Source: Bacillota bacterium | GTDB taxonomy: Bacteria; Bacillota; Sulfobacillia; Sulfobacillales; Sulfobacillaceae | Length of the DNA stretch: 36,990 nt | Assembly: GCA_023512105.1 (NCBI GenBank) | Contig: JAIMAE010000012.1 | Span: forward strand, 1 to 36,990 | Direction of reading: 5' to 3' | In this document: positions 1 to 8,904 of the stretch, piece by piece | Layout of the letters: every line of letters starts with the position of its first letter | Position numbering within the stretch: the first letter of the stretch is position 1 | The notes under the pieces: generated by a model | Told to the model about the DNA's origin: nothing | The model's database searches: none | The model's input: the letters and a program-made list of their open reading frames with translations, nothing else | Made by a program: the position numbers and the translations under genes

Positions 1-45
1 CCGATGCAACGGCCAGGATAGTGTGAGGAGGATGTATACAGGGAT

Positions 46-336
46 ATGGTAAAGATACGTCTACGTCGCATGGGGGCCAAAAAGCGTCCGTTTTATCGCG
101 TAGTGGTGGCAGATGCCCGCTCTCCGCGCGATGGCCGGTTCATTGACGAGATCGGTTACTACGATCCCACCCGCGACCCGGCGGTGGTGAAGATCGACAC
201 CGAGAAGGCATTGCGCTGGCTGCAACACGGAGCCCAGCCTACCGACACCGCTCGTTCGCTCTTGCGGCAGGCCGGGGTCTTGCGCCAGCTCCACGAGCTG
301 CGCCGCGCCGCCGAGGGTCATGAAGGACAAGGATGA
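46..336 (+). CDS. rpsP: Small ribosomal subunit protein bS16
   Basis: Protein of the 30S subunit needed for assembly of its 5' domain. The 96-residue product opens with [20 protein letters not shown], the typical bS16 start, and carries the family's later IGYYDP element and a C-terminal tail. The start is the ATG at 46; GAGGAGG lies at 25-31, 14 bases upstream, which is slightly long. An ATG at 32 is in another frame and meets a stop after six codons. In Bacillus this gene is followed by a KH-domain gene (khpA/ylqC) and ylqD before rimM. Here rimM begins inside the end of rpsP, so both are absent from this site. The upstream part of the operon lies outside the window. Confidence 0.97.
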   Translation: MVKIRLRRMGAKKRPFYRVVVADARSPRDGRFIDEIGYYDPTRDPAVVKIDTEKALRWLQHGAQPTDTARSLLRQAGVLRQLHELRRAAEGHEGQG

Positions 337-847
337 GGGGATAGCCGTCGGGCAAATCGTGGCGGCTTGGGGGCTGGAAGGAGCCGTGCGGGTCTACCCG
401 ACCACCGACTTTCCGGAGCGGCTGTTGGCCTTGCGCCACGTCTGGCTTGGCTCCCTGAGTGGGCCCCGGCTGGAGGTGACGGAAAGCCGCTGGCAGGGAA
501 CGGTGGCGGTGATGCGCTTTGCCTCGGTGCACGACCGCACGGCAGCCGAGCGATTGCGGGGCCGCCAGTTGGTGGTGCCGCGGCAAGAGCTTCCCCCGTT
601 GCCGGAGGGCCAGTATTACTGGTTTCAGTTGGTCGGACTGGAGGTCTACACCGCCAATCCCCGTCGTCTTCTCGGTCGGGTGACGCGGATGGTGCGCACG
701 GGGGCCCATGACCTGTTTGAGGTCGACCGCGGCGCAGACCAACCGCCCCTGTTGATACCGGCCTTAAAGCAGGTGGTGCGCCAGGTGGACCTGGAGGGCG
801 GAAGCATGGAGGTTGAGCTGCCGGCGGGATTGGAAGAGGTGTTCTGA
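320..847 (+). CDS. rimM: Ribosome maturation factor RimM
   Basis: RimM binds uS19 in the 30S head and assists late 30S maturation; it acts in the cytoplasm. The 175-residue product has the N-terminal beta-barrel start [20 protein letters not shown] and the C-terminal PRC-barrel part with DLFEVD and [10 protein letters not shown]-type strands, at normal family length. It starts within rpsP, overlapping it by 17 bases, so translation is probably coupled. GAGG at 313-316 is only a few bases before the ATG, a weak site consistent with coupling. trmD follows after 10 bases. Confidence 0.96.
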   Translation: MKDKDEGIAVGQIVAAWGLEGAVRVYPTTDFPERLLALRHVWLGSLSGPRLEVTESRWQGTVAVMRFASVHDRTAAERLRGRQLVVPRQELPPLPEGQYYWFQLVGLEVYTANPRRLLGRVTRMVRTGAHDLFEVDRGADQPPLLIPALKQVVRQVDLEGGSMEVELPAGLEEVF

Positions 848-857
848 GGGCTTGCCG

Positions 858-1607
858 ATGTTGGTACAGGTGCTAACCTTGTTTCCAGAGATGTTCAGCG
901 GCGTGCTGGGAGCCAGCATCCTCAAACGGGCGCAGGCGCGCGGCCTTCTGACCGTTCGGGTGATCGACTTGCGGCAGTTTGGGATCGGCCGCCATCGGGT
1001 ATGTGACGACTATCCGTTTGGGGGCGGCCCCGGCATGGTGATGCGGGTCGACGTGGTGGTGCCGGCCGTGGAGTGGGCGATGGCCCAATCCGAGGAACCG
1101 GCTCGACTGCTCTGGATGTCTCCGCAAGGAAGGCTCTTGAATCAAGCCTGGTGCCGCGAGTTGGCTCAGTCCTCGCACCTGATTCTGGTGGCTGGCCACT
1201 ACGAAGGGATCGACCAGCGGGCGTTTGAGATTCTAGGGGGAGAAGAGGTCTCCATCGGCAACTACGTCCTGACCGGTGGGGAGATCCCGGCCATGGTGGT
1301 CCTCGACGCGGTCGCCCGCCTGATCCCCGGAGCGCTGGGCGATGCGGAGAGCGCCAGGCAGGACTCGTTCAGCGAAGACTGGCCGCTGCTAGAGGGTCCG
1401 CAGTATACCCGGCCGAGCGAATACCGTGGCCACCGCGTCCCTGAGGTCTTGCTCTCAGGGCATCACGCAAAGATTGCGGCCTGGCGGCGGGAGGCCGGGT
1501 GGCGTAAGACGGCGATGGTCCGACCCGACCTGTTGTCGTCAGAGACCTCGTCCAGTTCTCCAGATACCGGCGGCCACAGCGTCATACAAGGTGGCAACAA
1601 GGAGTGA
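858..1607 (+). CDS. trmD: tRNA (guanine-37-N1)-methyltransferase TrmD
   Basis: TrmD uses S-adenosylmethionine to methylate N1 of G37 next to the anticodon, preventing +1 frameshifting. The 249-residue product starts [20 protein letters not shown] and shows the SPOUT-family trefoil-knot segments: [17 protein letters not shown] and [10 protein letters not shown]. The ATG at 858 is chosen over an in-frame ATG at 813 because it matches the family start and has GAGGG at 846-850. The gene ends four bases into a GTG (GTGA) at 1604. rplS probably starts slightly further on. Confidence 0.97.
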   Translation: MLVQVLTLFPEMFSGVLGASILKRAQARGLLTVRVIDLRQFGIGRHRVCDDYPFGGGPGMVMRVDVVVPAVEWAMAQSEEPARLLWMSPQGRLLNQAWCRELAQSSHLILVAGHYEGIDQRAFEILGGEEVSIGNYVLTGGEIPAMVVLDAVARLIPGALGDAESARQDSFSEDWPLLEGPQYTRPSEYRGHRVPEVLLSGHHAKIAAWRREAGWRKTAMVRPDLLSSETSSSSPDTGGHSVIQGGNKE

Positions 1608-1612
1608 CCAAA

Positions 1613-1954
1613 GTGGATTACATTCGACTGATTGAAGAAGAGCAGATGCGGCAGGACTTGCCGGCCTTTCGGCCAGGCGACACCGTGCGGGTGTCCTTAA
1701 AAGTCCGCGAAGGCAACCGCGAGCGCGTTCAGCAATTTGAAGGCGTGGTGATACGAATTCGCGGCGTTGGGTTGTCCAAGACCTTTACCGTGCGGCGGGT
1801 CAGTTACGGCGTAGGGGTGGAGCGTACCTTCCCGTTGCATTCGCCCCAGATTGAAAAGCTGGAGGTGCTGCGGCGGGGGAAGGTTCGTCGGGCTCGCCTC
1901 TACTATCTGCGCAACCTGCGAGGAAAGGCGGCGCGCATCAAGGAGCGGCGGTAG
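1613..1954 (+). CDS. rplS: Large ribosomal subunit protein bL19
   Basis: Protein at the 30S-50S interface. The product is clearly bL19: [13 protein letters not shown] near the start, [29 protein letters not shown], and the C-terminal [17 protein letters not shown] place the start at GTG 1613 (113 residues), with AAGGAG at 1599-1604 and an 8-base spacer. The in-frame GTG at 1604 would overlap its own ribosome binding site and add only three residues. It is the usual partner of trmD in this operon. Confidence 0.95.
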   Translation: MDYIRLIEEEQMRQDLPAFRPGDTVRVSLKVREGNRERVQQFEGVVIRIRGVGLSKTFTVRRVSYGVGVERTFPLHSPQIEKLEVLRRGKVRRARLYYLRNLRGKAARIKERR

Positions 1955-2002
1955 CTGGCGGCGAGGTCCGCCGTGCCCAGTACGCGATAAAGGGGGCCGC
2001 CG

Positions 2003-2533
2003 ATGGCGCGAGAAGGAGAGAAGGCTGCTCGCGGCGGAGTGGGGGAGGTGGTGCGGACCCTGGTTTTGGCCTTGGTCCTGGCCTTTCTGGTCCGCACCTT
2101 CGTGTTGGAATCGTTTGAGGTGGAGGGCACCTCGATGCTGCCCACCTTGCGCAGCGGAGACCGGGTGTTGGTCAACAAACTCGCCTTCCGACTGGGCCAG
2201 CCCAAGACCGGGGAGATCGTCGTCTTCCAGTCGCCGGTCATACCCAGCCAGGACTGGATCAAGCGGGTGATCGGGGTGCCGGGGGACACGGTGATGGTGC
2301 GCAACAACGTGGTCTACCTCAATGGAAAGCCTTTACCGGAGCCGTTTGTCCACTACCCCCAATCGGTGAATGTGGCCAAGACCTACGTCCCGCCCGGTTA
2401 CCTGTGGGTCGAAGGGGACAACCGGCCGAAGAGCTTTGACAGCCGCATGTTTGGCCTTTTGCCGATGAAAGATGTAAAAGGCGAGGCGTTTTTGGTCTGG
2501 TGGCCCCCCAGCGCCTGGCGGTGGCTGAGCTGA
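2003..2533 (+). CDS. lepB: Type I signal peptidase
   Basis: Membrane-bound serine/lysine protease that removes signal peptides from secreted proteins. The 176-residue product has one N-terminal membrane segment (about residues 16-35), then the catalytic Ser44 in the GTSMLPTL motif and the catalytic Lys87 in [12 protein letters not shown]. The downstream [11 protein letters not shown] box is also present. The single membrane segment and short length match the Bacillota Sip type rather than the larger enterobacterial LepB. Signal peptidase between rplS and rbgA is a common Bacillota arrangement. AAAGGGGGC lies just upstream of the ATG. The 48-base gap after rplS holds a small GGCGG/CCGCC hairpin. 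Confidence 0.95.
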   Translation: MAREGEKAARGGVGEVVRTLVLALVLAFLVRTFVLESFEVEGTSMLPTLRSGDRVLVNKLAFRLGQPKTGEIVVFQSPVIPSQDWIKRVIGVPGDTVMVRNNVVYLNGKPLPEPFVHYPQSVNVAKTYVPPGYLWVEGDNRPKSFDSRMFGLLPMKDVKGEAFLVWWPPSAWRWLS

Positions 2534-2558
2534 GCGGGGCCGGAGGAGGAGGCGCGCC

Positions 2559-3335
2559 GTGAACTCCTGGTACCCAGGACATATGCTGCAGGCCCGCGAT
2601 GCCTTGCGCAGCGTGGCGCGCTACCTGACCGCGGTGGTGGAAGTGGTCGATGCCCGAGCGCCCCAGCTGACTCGACATGCGCCGCTGGCGCGTTGGGTGG
2701 GCAACACGCCGGTGGTCTTGGTCCTCAACAAAGCGGATCTGGCTGACCCCGCGACCACCGAGGCGTGGCTGCAGTGGTACCGGCAGCAGCCCTCGCTGCT
2801 GGCCGCGGTGGCGCTCAGCGCTCAGACTCCGGGCGCGCGCCAGCAGTTAAAGGCGATCCTGGTGGCCCGCCTCACCCCCCCGTTTCGCCTCTGCGTGGTG
2901 GGGATGCCCAATGTTGGCAAGTCCACCCTGCTCAATCGGATGGTGGGCGGACGGCGTGCGGCGGTGGGAGCCAAGCCGGGAATCACCCGTGGCCCGCAGT
3001 GGATTCGCCCCGAGCCGGGCTGGGAGTGGCTCGACCTCCCGGGAGTGGTGCTCCCGCGCAAGTCGCGGGATTGGCGGCTCAAGGCGCTGGGGATCTCTGC
3101 CTTGGGCGGGGACGAGGCGCTGTCGGTGGCGCAGGCGCTGCTGGAGCAATGGCCTGAACTCTTGGGCGACGTTGGGGGGGAGGATCCGGAGGTGGCGCTT
3201 ACCACCTGGGGCCGGGGCCGGGGGTTTTTGGGTCCCGGCGGGACGGTCGATTTGCAACGCACGGCTGTCAGTTTTTTGACCGCCTTTCAACGGGGCGCCC
3301 TGGGGCGCTTTAGCTTGGAGCGGCCTCCGGTCTGA
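2559..3335 (+). CDS. rbgA: Ribosome biogenesis GTPase RbgA (YlqF)
   Basis: RbgA is a GTPase needed for late 50S assembly in Bacillus. The 258-residue product has the circularly permuted GTPase order: G4 NKAD (57-60), a G5-like SAQ, then the P-loop GMPNVGKS (115-122) and the G3 motif DLPG (159-162). It begins [11 protein letters not shown], matching the family N-terminus. The C-terminal domain is somewhat shorter than in Bacillus subtilis (282 residues). The start is GTG 2559 with a strong GGAGGAGGAGG at 2542-2552. rnhB follows with a single base between them. Confidence 0.95.
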   Translation: MNSWYPGHMLQARDALRSVARYLTAVVEVVDARAPQLTRHAPLARWVGNTPVVLVLNKADLADPATTEAWLQWYRQQPSLLAAVALSAQTPGARQQLKAILVARLTPPFRLCVVGMPNVGKSTLLNRMVGGRRAAVGAKPGITRGPQWIRPEPGWEWLDLPGVVLPRKSRDWRLKALGISALGGDEALSVAQALLEQWPELLGDVGGEDPEVALTTWGRGRGFLGPGGTVDLQRTAVSFLTAFQRGALGRFSLERPPV

Positions 3336-3336
3336 T

Positions 3337-3972
3337 ATGAAACGTCCACGCCTATGGGAGAGGCTCATCGGGTTCGAGCGGGAGTTTTGGTCCCGCGGAT
3401 GGCGGGTGGCGGGGTTGGACGAAGTCGGGCGGGGGCCGCTGGCCGGCCCGGTGGTGGCGGCGGCGGTGGTGTTAGACCCCGCGCGCCCAATCCCCGGGCT
3501 AGACGACTCCAAGCGCTTGACGCCGCGGCAACGACAGGAGGTGGCGGAGGCGATTTTAGCCCAGGCCGAGGCGGTGGGGGTGGGGATGGTGGGGCCGCGC
3601 GAGATTGAGCGGCGTAATATCCTGGAGGCGACGCGGGTCGCCATGCGCCTGGCCTTGGTGGACCTTGGGATGGTCCCCGAGGTGGTGGTGACCGATGCCG
3701 TGACCCTGGGAGGGCCTTGGCGGGAATGGTCCCTGATCGGGGGAGACGGCAGGTCGGCTTCCGTGGCCGCCGCCTCGGTGGTGGCCAAAGTGGTGCGAGA
3801 CCATTACATGTCGATGCTAGATCGGCAATACCCTGGATATGGCTTTGCCCAACATAAGGGCTACGGCACCTCCGAACACTTGGAGGCAGTGGCGCGGCTG
3901 GGGCCGAGTGAGGCCCACCGCCGCTCCTGGGGCCCAGTGGCCTCCGTCGAGCCCGATGACCATTTGTTATAA
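3337..3972 (+). CDS. rnhB: Ribonuclease HII
   Basis: RNase HII cuts the RNA strand of RNA-DNA hybrids and single ribonucleotides in DNA. The 211-residue product carries the DEVGRGPLAGPVV motif with catalytic Asp28 and Glu29, the third acidic residue Asp120 (VVVTDAV) and Asp155 (KVVRDHYM), plus the C-terminal GYGFAQHKGYGTSEH segment typical of the family. It is packed against rbgA. Its last codons overlap a good extended -10 promoter element for topA. Confidence 0.96.
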   Translation: MKRPRLWERLIGFEREFWSRGWRVAGLDEVGRGPLAGPVVAAAVVLDPARPIPGLDDSKRLTPRQRQEVAEAILAQAEAVGVGMVGPREIERRNILEATRVAMRLALVDLGMVPEVVVTDAVTLGGPWREWSLIGGDGRSASVAAASVVAKVVRDHYMSMLDRQYPGYGFAQHKGYGTSEHLEAVARLGPSEAHRRSWGPVASVEPDDHLL

Positions 3973-3973
3973 T
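3965..3973 (+). promoter_or_regulatory. Extended -10 promoter for topA
   Basis: The sequence TGTTATAAT is a perfect extended -10 (TGn plus TATAAT) at the end of rnhB, including the rnhB stop codon. No good -35 is seen 17-18 bases upstream, which is usual for extended -10 promoters. Transcription would start near 3980, about 26 bases before the topA GTG. Confidence 0.55.
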
Positions 3974-4005
3974 GGAGAAACTTCAGGCGGGGAGGAGGTA
4001 GTGCG

Positions 4006-6090
4006 GTGGCCTCAAAGCCTTTGATCATCGTGGAGTCGCCGGCCAAAGCGAAGACGATCAGCCGGTTTTTAGGGAATCGCTACCAGGTCAAGGCATCCCT
4101 AGGACACGTCCGCGACCTGCCCAAAAGCCAATTCGGGGTAGACATTGAACATGGTTTTCAGCCGCATTACATCACCATCCGCGGAAAAGGTCCCTTGCTC
4201 AAGGAGCTGAGAGAGGCAGCCAAAAAGACCGACAAGGTCTACTTGGCGACCGACCCTGACCGCGAAGGGGAGGCCATCTCCTGGCATCTGGCCGAACTGT
4301 TGGGGTTGGACCCTCAGAGCGCGCGGCGGATCGAGTTTCACGAGATTACTAAGGACGCGGTGACGGCGGCGATCAAGCACGCCCGTCCGATCAACATGCA
4401 CCTGGTCAACGCCCAGCAAGCGCGTCGGATCTTGGACCGGGTGGTGGGCTACCAACTCTCGCCGTTGCTCTGGCGCAAGGTGCGTCCAGGGTTATCCGCC
4501 GGCCGGGTGCAGTCGACCGCGTTGCGCCTGCTGGTGGAACGCGAAGATGCCATCGCCGCCTTTCGGCCAGAAGAGTACTTTACCATCCACCTCCTGCTGG
4601 ACCATCCGGAAGGGCAGTGGAAGGCGCAATACGTCGGGCCCCTGGGCGAAAAAGGACGTCTACGACCCGAGGACGTCGAGGTGATTCGGCGCGACATCGA
4701 GGGGAAGTCTGCGCAGGTGGTCAGCGTGCGCGAGCGCGAGCGGCGCCGGTATGCTCCCAAGCCGTTTACCACCTCGACGCTGCAGCAGGAAGCCGGGCGC
4801 AAGCTGGGATTTACCGTGCGACGCACCATGGCCCTGGCCCAGCAGCTCTACGAAGGGCTGGAGGTTCCGGGCGAGGGGATGGTGGGGCTGGTCACCTACA
4901 TCCGCACCGACTCGACTCGGGTGGCCGATTCCGCCCGAGCGGAAGCGCGGCAGTGGATTCTCCAACAGTTTGGGCCCGCCTTCGTCGGGGGAGCGACGCG
5001 CAAGGAAAAAGAGCGCCCAGGGGTTCAAAACGCCCACGAGGCGATTCGACCGACCTCTACTTTGAGGCGGCCAGAGATTTTTAAAGAGGCGCTGCAGCGC
5101 GACCAGCTTCGCTTGTATCGGCTGATTTGGGAACGCTTCGTGGCCAGTCAAATGGCCCCGGCGGTGTATCAGGTCTACACCGTGGAGCTGGAGGTAGGCG
5201 GCCATCGCTTTCGCGCCACCGCCTCCACGTTGGCCTTTCCTGGGTACCGCGAGGTGTATCAGGAAACCCCGGAGGAGGGTCAAGAGGAGGGCGGCGACAG
5301 CGGGCGGGTGCCGCGGCTGTCCGAAGGGGACTGGGTGAACGTGGCGGGAGTCCACGCCGAGCAGCATTTTACCGAGCCCCCTCCGCGCTTTACCGAGGCC
5401 AGCTTGGTCAAGACCCTGGAAGAACTGGGGATCGGGCGGCCTTCGACCTACGCGCCCACCATCGAAACGCTACTGGCCCGAGAGTACGTGGTCAGAGAGC
5501 AACGCCGGCTGGTGCCCACCGAATTGGGGCGGGTGGTGGTCGAGCTGCTCAGCCGCTACTTCCCCAAGATCGTCGACGTCCATTTTACCGCCGAGATCGA
5601 GTCCCAACTCGACCAAGTGGAAGCCGCCGAGCTGGAGTGGCAGGAGATTTTGCGCCGCTTCTACGAACCGTTTCAAGCCGAATTGGCCCAGGCCGAGGAG
5701 GACATCGGTCGGGTTGCGGTGCCCGACGAGACCACCGACGAGGTCTGCGAGCGCTGCGGGCGGCCGATGGTGGTCAAACATGGGCGGTTTGGCAAATTCC
5801 TGGCCTGCAGTGGATATCCGGACTGTACCTTCACCAAACCCTATCTGGAGAAGGCGGGTGGCTCGTGCCCGCGCTGCGGGGCGCCGCTGGTGGTGCGGCG
5901 CACCCGGCGGGGACGGCAGTTCTACGGCTGCAGCCGCTATCCCAGCTGCGACTTCGTCACCTGGTATCGCCCCAGCGAAGAGCGTTGCCCGCGCTGCCAA
6001 AGCAGCATGGCCTACAAGCGGCGAGGACAGCAGGAGAGCCTGGTCTGTCTGAGGGAGGGGTGTGGCTATGAGGAAGACCGCGCCTTGTGA
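4006..6090 (+). CDS. topA: DNA topoisomerase I (type IA)
   Basis: Relaxes negative supercoils by cutting one DNA strand through a tyrosine intermediate. The 694-residue product begins with the TOPRIM domain (PLIIVESPAKAKTI, with DPDREGEA as the metal-binding motif) and has the active-site Tyr298 in YIRTDSTR. Three C-terminal four-cysteine zinc ribbons follow: CERCG...CSGYPDC, CPRCG...CSRYPSC and CPRCQ...CLREGC. The start is GTG 4006 with GGAGGAGG at 3991-3998; GTG 4001 is out of frame. trmFO starts inside the last 23 bases. Confidence 0.98.
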   Translation: MASKPLIIVESPAKAKTISRFLGNRYQVKASLGHVRDLPKSQFGVDIEHGFQPHYITIRGKGPLLKELREAAKKTDKVYLATDPDREGEAISWHLAELLGLDPQSARRIEFHEITKDAVTAAIKHARPINMHLVNAQQARRILDRVVGYQLSPLLWRKVRPGLSAGRVQSTALRLLVEREDAIAAFRPEEYFTIHLLLDHPEGQWKAQYVGPLGEKGRLRPEDVEVIRRDIEGKSAQVVSVRERERRRYAPKPFTTSTLQQEAGRKLGFTVRRTMALAQQLYEGLEVPGEGMVGLVTYIRTDSTRVADSARAEARQWILQQFGPAFVGGATRKEKERPGVQNAHEAIRPTSTLRRPEIFKEALQRDQLRLYRLIWERFVASQMAPAVYQVYTVELEVGGHRFRATASTLAFPGYREVYQETPEEGQEEGGDSGRVPRLSEGDWVNVAGVHAEQHFTEPPPRFTEASLVKTLEELGIGRPSTYAPTIETLLAREYVVREQRRLVPTELGRVVVELLSRYFPKIVDVHFTAEIESQLDQVEAAELEWQEILRRFYEPFQAELAQAEEDIGRVAVPDETTDEVCERCGRPMVVKHGRFGKFLACSGYPDCTFTKPYLEKAGGSCPRCGAPLVVRRTRRGRQFYGCSRYPSCDFVTWYRPSEERCPRCQSSMAYKRRGQQESLVCLREGCGYEEDRAL

Positions 6091-7414
6091 GGCGGTGACG
6101 GTGGTAGGAGGCGGCCTGGCCGGCAGCGAGGCGGCCTGGCAAATCGCCCAGCGGGGGGTGCGGGTGCGCCTTTTCGAGATGCGCCCGCAGGTGATGACCC
6201 CGGCTCATGTCACCGATGCCTTGGCCGAGCTGGTTTGCTCGAACTCCCTGGGAGCGGACGGCGGGCTCAGCCCGGCCGCTCTGCTCAAGGCCGAATTGCG
6301 GCTGGCGGGGTCGCTGATCCTGCGCTGCGCCGAGGCCGCCCGGGTGGAGGCGGGGTCGGCGTTGGCGGTGGACCGCGAGGCCTTTGCCCAGGCGGTCACC
6401 CGAGCGTTAACCCAGCATCCGCGAATCGAGGTGGTCCGAGAGGTGGTGACCGAGATTCCCGAGGGACCCACCGTCATCGCCACCGGCCCCCTGACCCACG
6501 AGACCCTCAGCGCCAACCTGGCCGCCTTTCTCGGGGAGACCAACTTAGCCTTCTTCGATGCCGCTGCGCCGATCGTGTTGGCCGACTCGGTGGACATGAA
6601 CCACGCCTTTTGGGGCTCGCGGGAAGGCGAGGACCACCAAGACTACCTCAACTGTCCGCTCAGCCGGGAGGAGTACGAGCGGTTTTGGGAGGCCCTGGTG
6701 ACCGCCGAGCAGCATCCTCGGCACGACTTCGAGGCCGACGCCCAATTTTTCGAGGGCTGCCTGCCCATCGAGGAACTGGCGCGGCGGGGCAAGCGCACCC
6801 CCCTCTTCGGGCCGATGCGGCCGGTCGGGCTCAAGAACCCGCATGAAGGAGGGCGCCGCCCCTACGCGGTGGTCCAGCTGCGCAAGGACAACGCCGCCGG
6901 CTCGCTCCTCAACCTGGTCGGTTTCCAGACCAATCTGCGCTGGGGCGAACAAAAGCGCGTCTTTGGGATGATTCCCGCCCTGGCCCACGCCGAGTTTGTG
7001 CGCTACGGGGTGATGCACCGCAACACCTATCTCAAGTCGCCGCGGATCCTGGGGTCAGACCTGGCCACGTTGAAGCGTGCCGACCTGTGGTTGGCCGGGC
7101 AGATGACCGGGGTGGAGGGCTACGTCGAATCTTCCGCCATGGGCCTGTTGGCCGGCATCAACGCCGCTCGTCGCTGCCTGGGCCAAGGGCCGTGGACGCC
7201 TCCGCGCGAGAGCATGTGGGGAGCTTTGGTCTACTATATCACCCACGCCGACCCCGAGCATTTTCAGCCGATGAACGCCAATTATGGGCTATTGCCGTGG
7301 CCAGCGGAGTGGCCGGCGCCCAAAAGCAAGCAGGAGCGGCGGGAGCTGCTGTACCAGCGGGCCGTGGCCGCGCTCAGCCAGGCCCTGCAGGAGGAGATGG
7401 CCCATGTCGGATAA
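6068..7414 (+). CDS. trmFO: Folate/FAD-dependent tRNA (uracil-54) methyltransferase TrmFO
   Basis: Makes ribothymidine at tRNA position 54 using methylenetetrahydrofolate and FADH2. The 448-residue product has the N-terminal FAD-binding glycine motif VVGGGLAGSEAAW and the family segments CSNSLGADGG, GPLTHETL and NANYGLLP. I choose ATG 6068 because GGGAGGGG at 6053-6060 is well spaced for it; the in-frame GTG at 6062 would be too close. It overlaps topA by 23 bases and xerC by 11, so this is a tightly coupled operon as in Bacillus (gid between topA and codV). Confidence 0.97.
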   Translation: MRKTAPCEAVTVVGGGLAGSEAAWQIAQRGVRVRLFEMRPQVMTPAHVTDALAELVCSNSLGADGGLSPAALLKAELRLAGSLILRCAEAARVEAGSALAVDREAFAQAVTRALTQHPRIEVVREVVTEIPEGPTVIATGPLTHETLSANLAAFLGETNLAFFDAAAPIVLADSVDMNHAFWGSREGEDHQDYLNCPLSREEYERFWEALVTAEQHPRHDFEADAQFFEGCLPIEELARRGKRTPLFGPMRPVGLKNPHEGGRRPYAVVQLRKDNAAGSLLNLVGFQTNLRWGEQKRVFGMIPALAHAEFVRYGVMHRNTYLKSPRILGSDLATLKRADLWLAGQMTGVEGYVESSAMGLLAGINAARRCLGQGPWTPPRESMWGALVYYITHADPEHFQPMNANYGLLPWPAEWPAPKSKQERRELLYQRAVAALSQALQEEMAHVG

Positions 7415-8285
7415 CGCCCGGTGGGAGGAGGCGTTCTTAAAGACCTTGGGGCTCAACCCATCCCCGCACACGCTTAGGGCGTACGCCCAAGAGTTGTCTC
7501 AGCTGGACCAGGCAGGAGTGGACGTGCTGACGGTGGACGGTCCTGCCCTGCGCAAGGTGTTCTGGGAGCAGGCGCGACGCGGGCTGAAGGCCTCCAGCCT
7601 GGCTCGCAAGCTGGCGGTGTGGCGGGCCTTCTTTCGCTTCTTGCAGCGAAGTGGCGCGCGAGCCGACAACCCCACCCGCGATTTGGTCACCCCTCGCTAC
7701 CGCCGCCGGCTGCCCCGGGTGCTCACCACCGACCAGGCGTTTCGGCTGCTGGAGGCCGCCCAAGGCCGACGAGACCCGGTGGGACTGCGCAACTGGGCGC
7801 TGTTGGAGCTTTTATACGCCAGCGGGCTACGGGCCCAAGAGGTGGTCGCGCTCGACCTGGGAGATGTCGACCTCGAAGCGGGTTGGGTGCGGGTGCGCGC
7901 CGGGAAGGGCGGGCGCCCGCGCGAGGTCCCGATGGGACGGCCCGCCCAGACGGCATTGCGGCGCTACCTGCTGGAAGCCCGCGCTCACCTGGGAGCCCGG
8001 GATGGCGAGGCGGCCCTCTTCGTCAACCGACGGGGCGGGCGCCTTTCGGTGCGGGCGGTGGGACGGGCGGTCAAAGCCGCCTTGGAGGCGGCGGGGCTGT
8101 CGTCGCGGGTCAGTCCCCACTGGTTGCGCCATTCCTTCGCCACCCACTTGTTGATGAATGGGGCGGACCTGCGCTTGGTTCAGGAGCTGCTGGGCCATGC
8201 CCGCCTGTCCACCACCCAAAATTACACCCATTTGTCCCTCGCGGCATTGACCTCGACGTATCAGAAAGCGCATCCGCGAGCCTAA
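7404..8285 (+). CDS. xerC: Tyrosine recombinase XerC (CodV type)
   Basis: Site-specific recombinase, probably resolving chromosome dimers at dif. The 293-residue product has an N-terminal SAM-like DNA-binding domain and a C-terminal catalytic domain with Arg143 (ASGLRAQEV), His239 and Arg242 (HWLRHSFATHLL), His265 (LLGHARLSTTQNY) and the nucleophile Tyr274. An open frame extends upstream to 7284, but the start is ATG 7404 with GAGGAG at 7391-7396. Its position between trmFO and hslV matches Bacillus codV. Confidence 0.96.
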   Translation: MSDNARWEEAFLKTLGLNPSPHTLRAYAQELSQLDQAGVDVLTVDGPALRKVFWEQARRGLKASSLARKLAVWRAFFRFLQRSGARADNPTRDLVTPRYRRRLPRVLTTDQAFRLLEAAQGRRDPVGLRNWALLELLYASGLRAQEVVALDLGDVDLEAGWVRVRAGKGGRPREVPMGRPAQTALRRYLLEARAHLGARDGEAALFVNRRGGRLSVRAVGRAVKAALEAAGLSSRVSPHWLRHSFATHLLMNGADLRLVQELLGHARLSTTQNYTHLSLAALTSTYQKAHPRA

Positions 8286-8307
8286 GCTAGAAAAAGGGGG
8301 AAGAGCG

Positions 8308-8850
8308 GTGGACCACGGGTTTCACGGAACCACGGTGCTGGCGGTGGTGCGTTCTGGGGTAGCGGTGATGGGGGGCGACGGGCAGGTCACCTTTGCGCAA
8401 AACACGGTGTTGAAACACACCGCCAACAAGGTGCGCCGGTTGTACCAAGGTCAAGTCCTGGCCGGGTTCGCGGGGGCGGTGGGAGATGCCTTGACCTTGT
8501 TCGAACGGTTTGAGGCCAAGCTCGAGGAATTTCACGGAAACCTGACCCGAGCCGCGGTGGCCCTGAGTCGGGACTGGCGCACCGACCGGATGTTGGGGAA
8601 GTTGGAAGCGCTGCTGTTGGTCGCAGACCGCGAGCACCTGTTTCTGCTCTCCGGCAGCGGGGAAGTCATCGAACCCGACGATGGGGTGGCGGCGGTCGGT
8701 TCGGGGGCCGGTTACGCCTTGGCGGCGGCCCGGGCCTTTCTCTCGCTCAACGCCGGGATGGACCCGGGGGAGGTGGTCGAGCGCTCCTTGCACATCGCCG
8801 CCGATATTTGCGTCTACACCAATCATCACCTCAACATTGAACGCCTGTAG
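8308..8850 (+). CDS. hslV: ATP-dependent protease subunit HslV (ClpQ/CodW)
   Basis: Proteolytic core of the HslVU protease, a dodecameric N-terminal nucleophile hydrolase. The 180-residue product begins MDHGFHGTTVLAVV and continues with GGDGQVTF and GEVIEPDDG, all family hallmarks. The likely nucleophile is Thr8, so a seven-residue leader (MDHGFHG) would have to be removed. In E. coli only the first Met precedes the Thr. The Bacillus enzyme also has an extension but has Ser at position 2, while here position 2 is Asp. The start is GTG 8308 with AAAAAGGGGG just upstream. Confidence 0.96.
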   Translation: MDHGFHGTTVLAVVRSGVAVMGGDGQVTFAQNTVLKHTANKVRRLYQGQVLAGFAGAVGDALTLFERFEAKLEEFHGNLTRAAVALSRDWRTDRMLGKLEALLLVADREHLFLLSGSGEVIEPDDGVAAVGSGAGYALAAARAFLSLNAGMDPGEVVERSLHIAADICVYTNHHLNIERL

Positions 8851-8904
8851 ACCTTCCCTGCCGATTTGCCAGGTTGGCGCAGGGAGCAAAGGAGGGAGTC
8901 GCGG

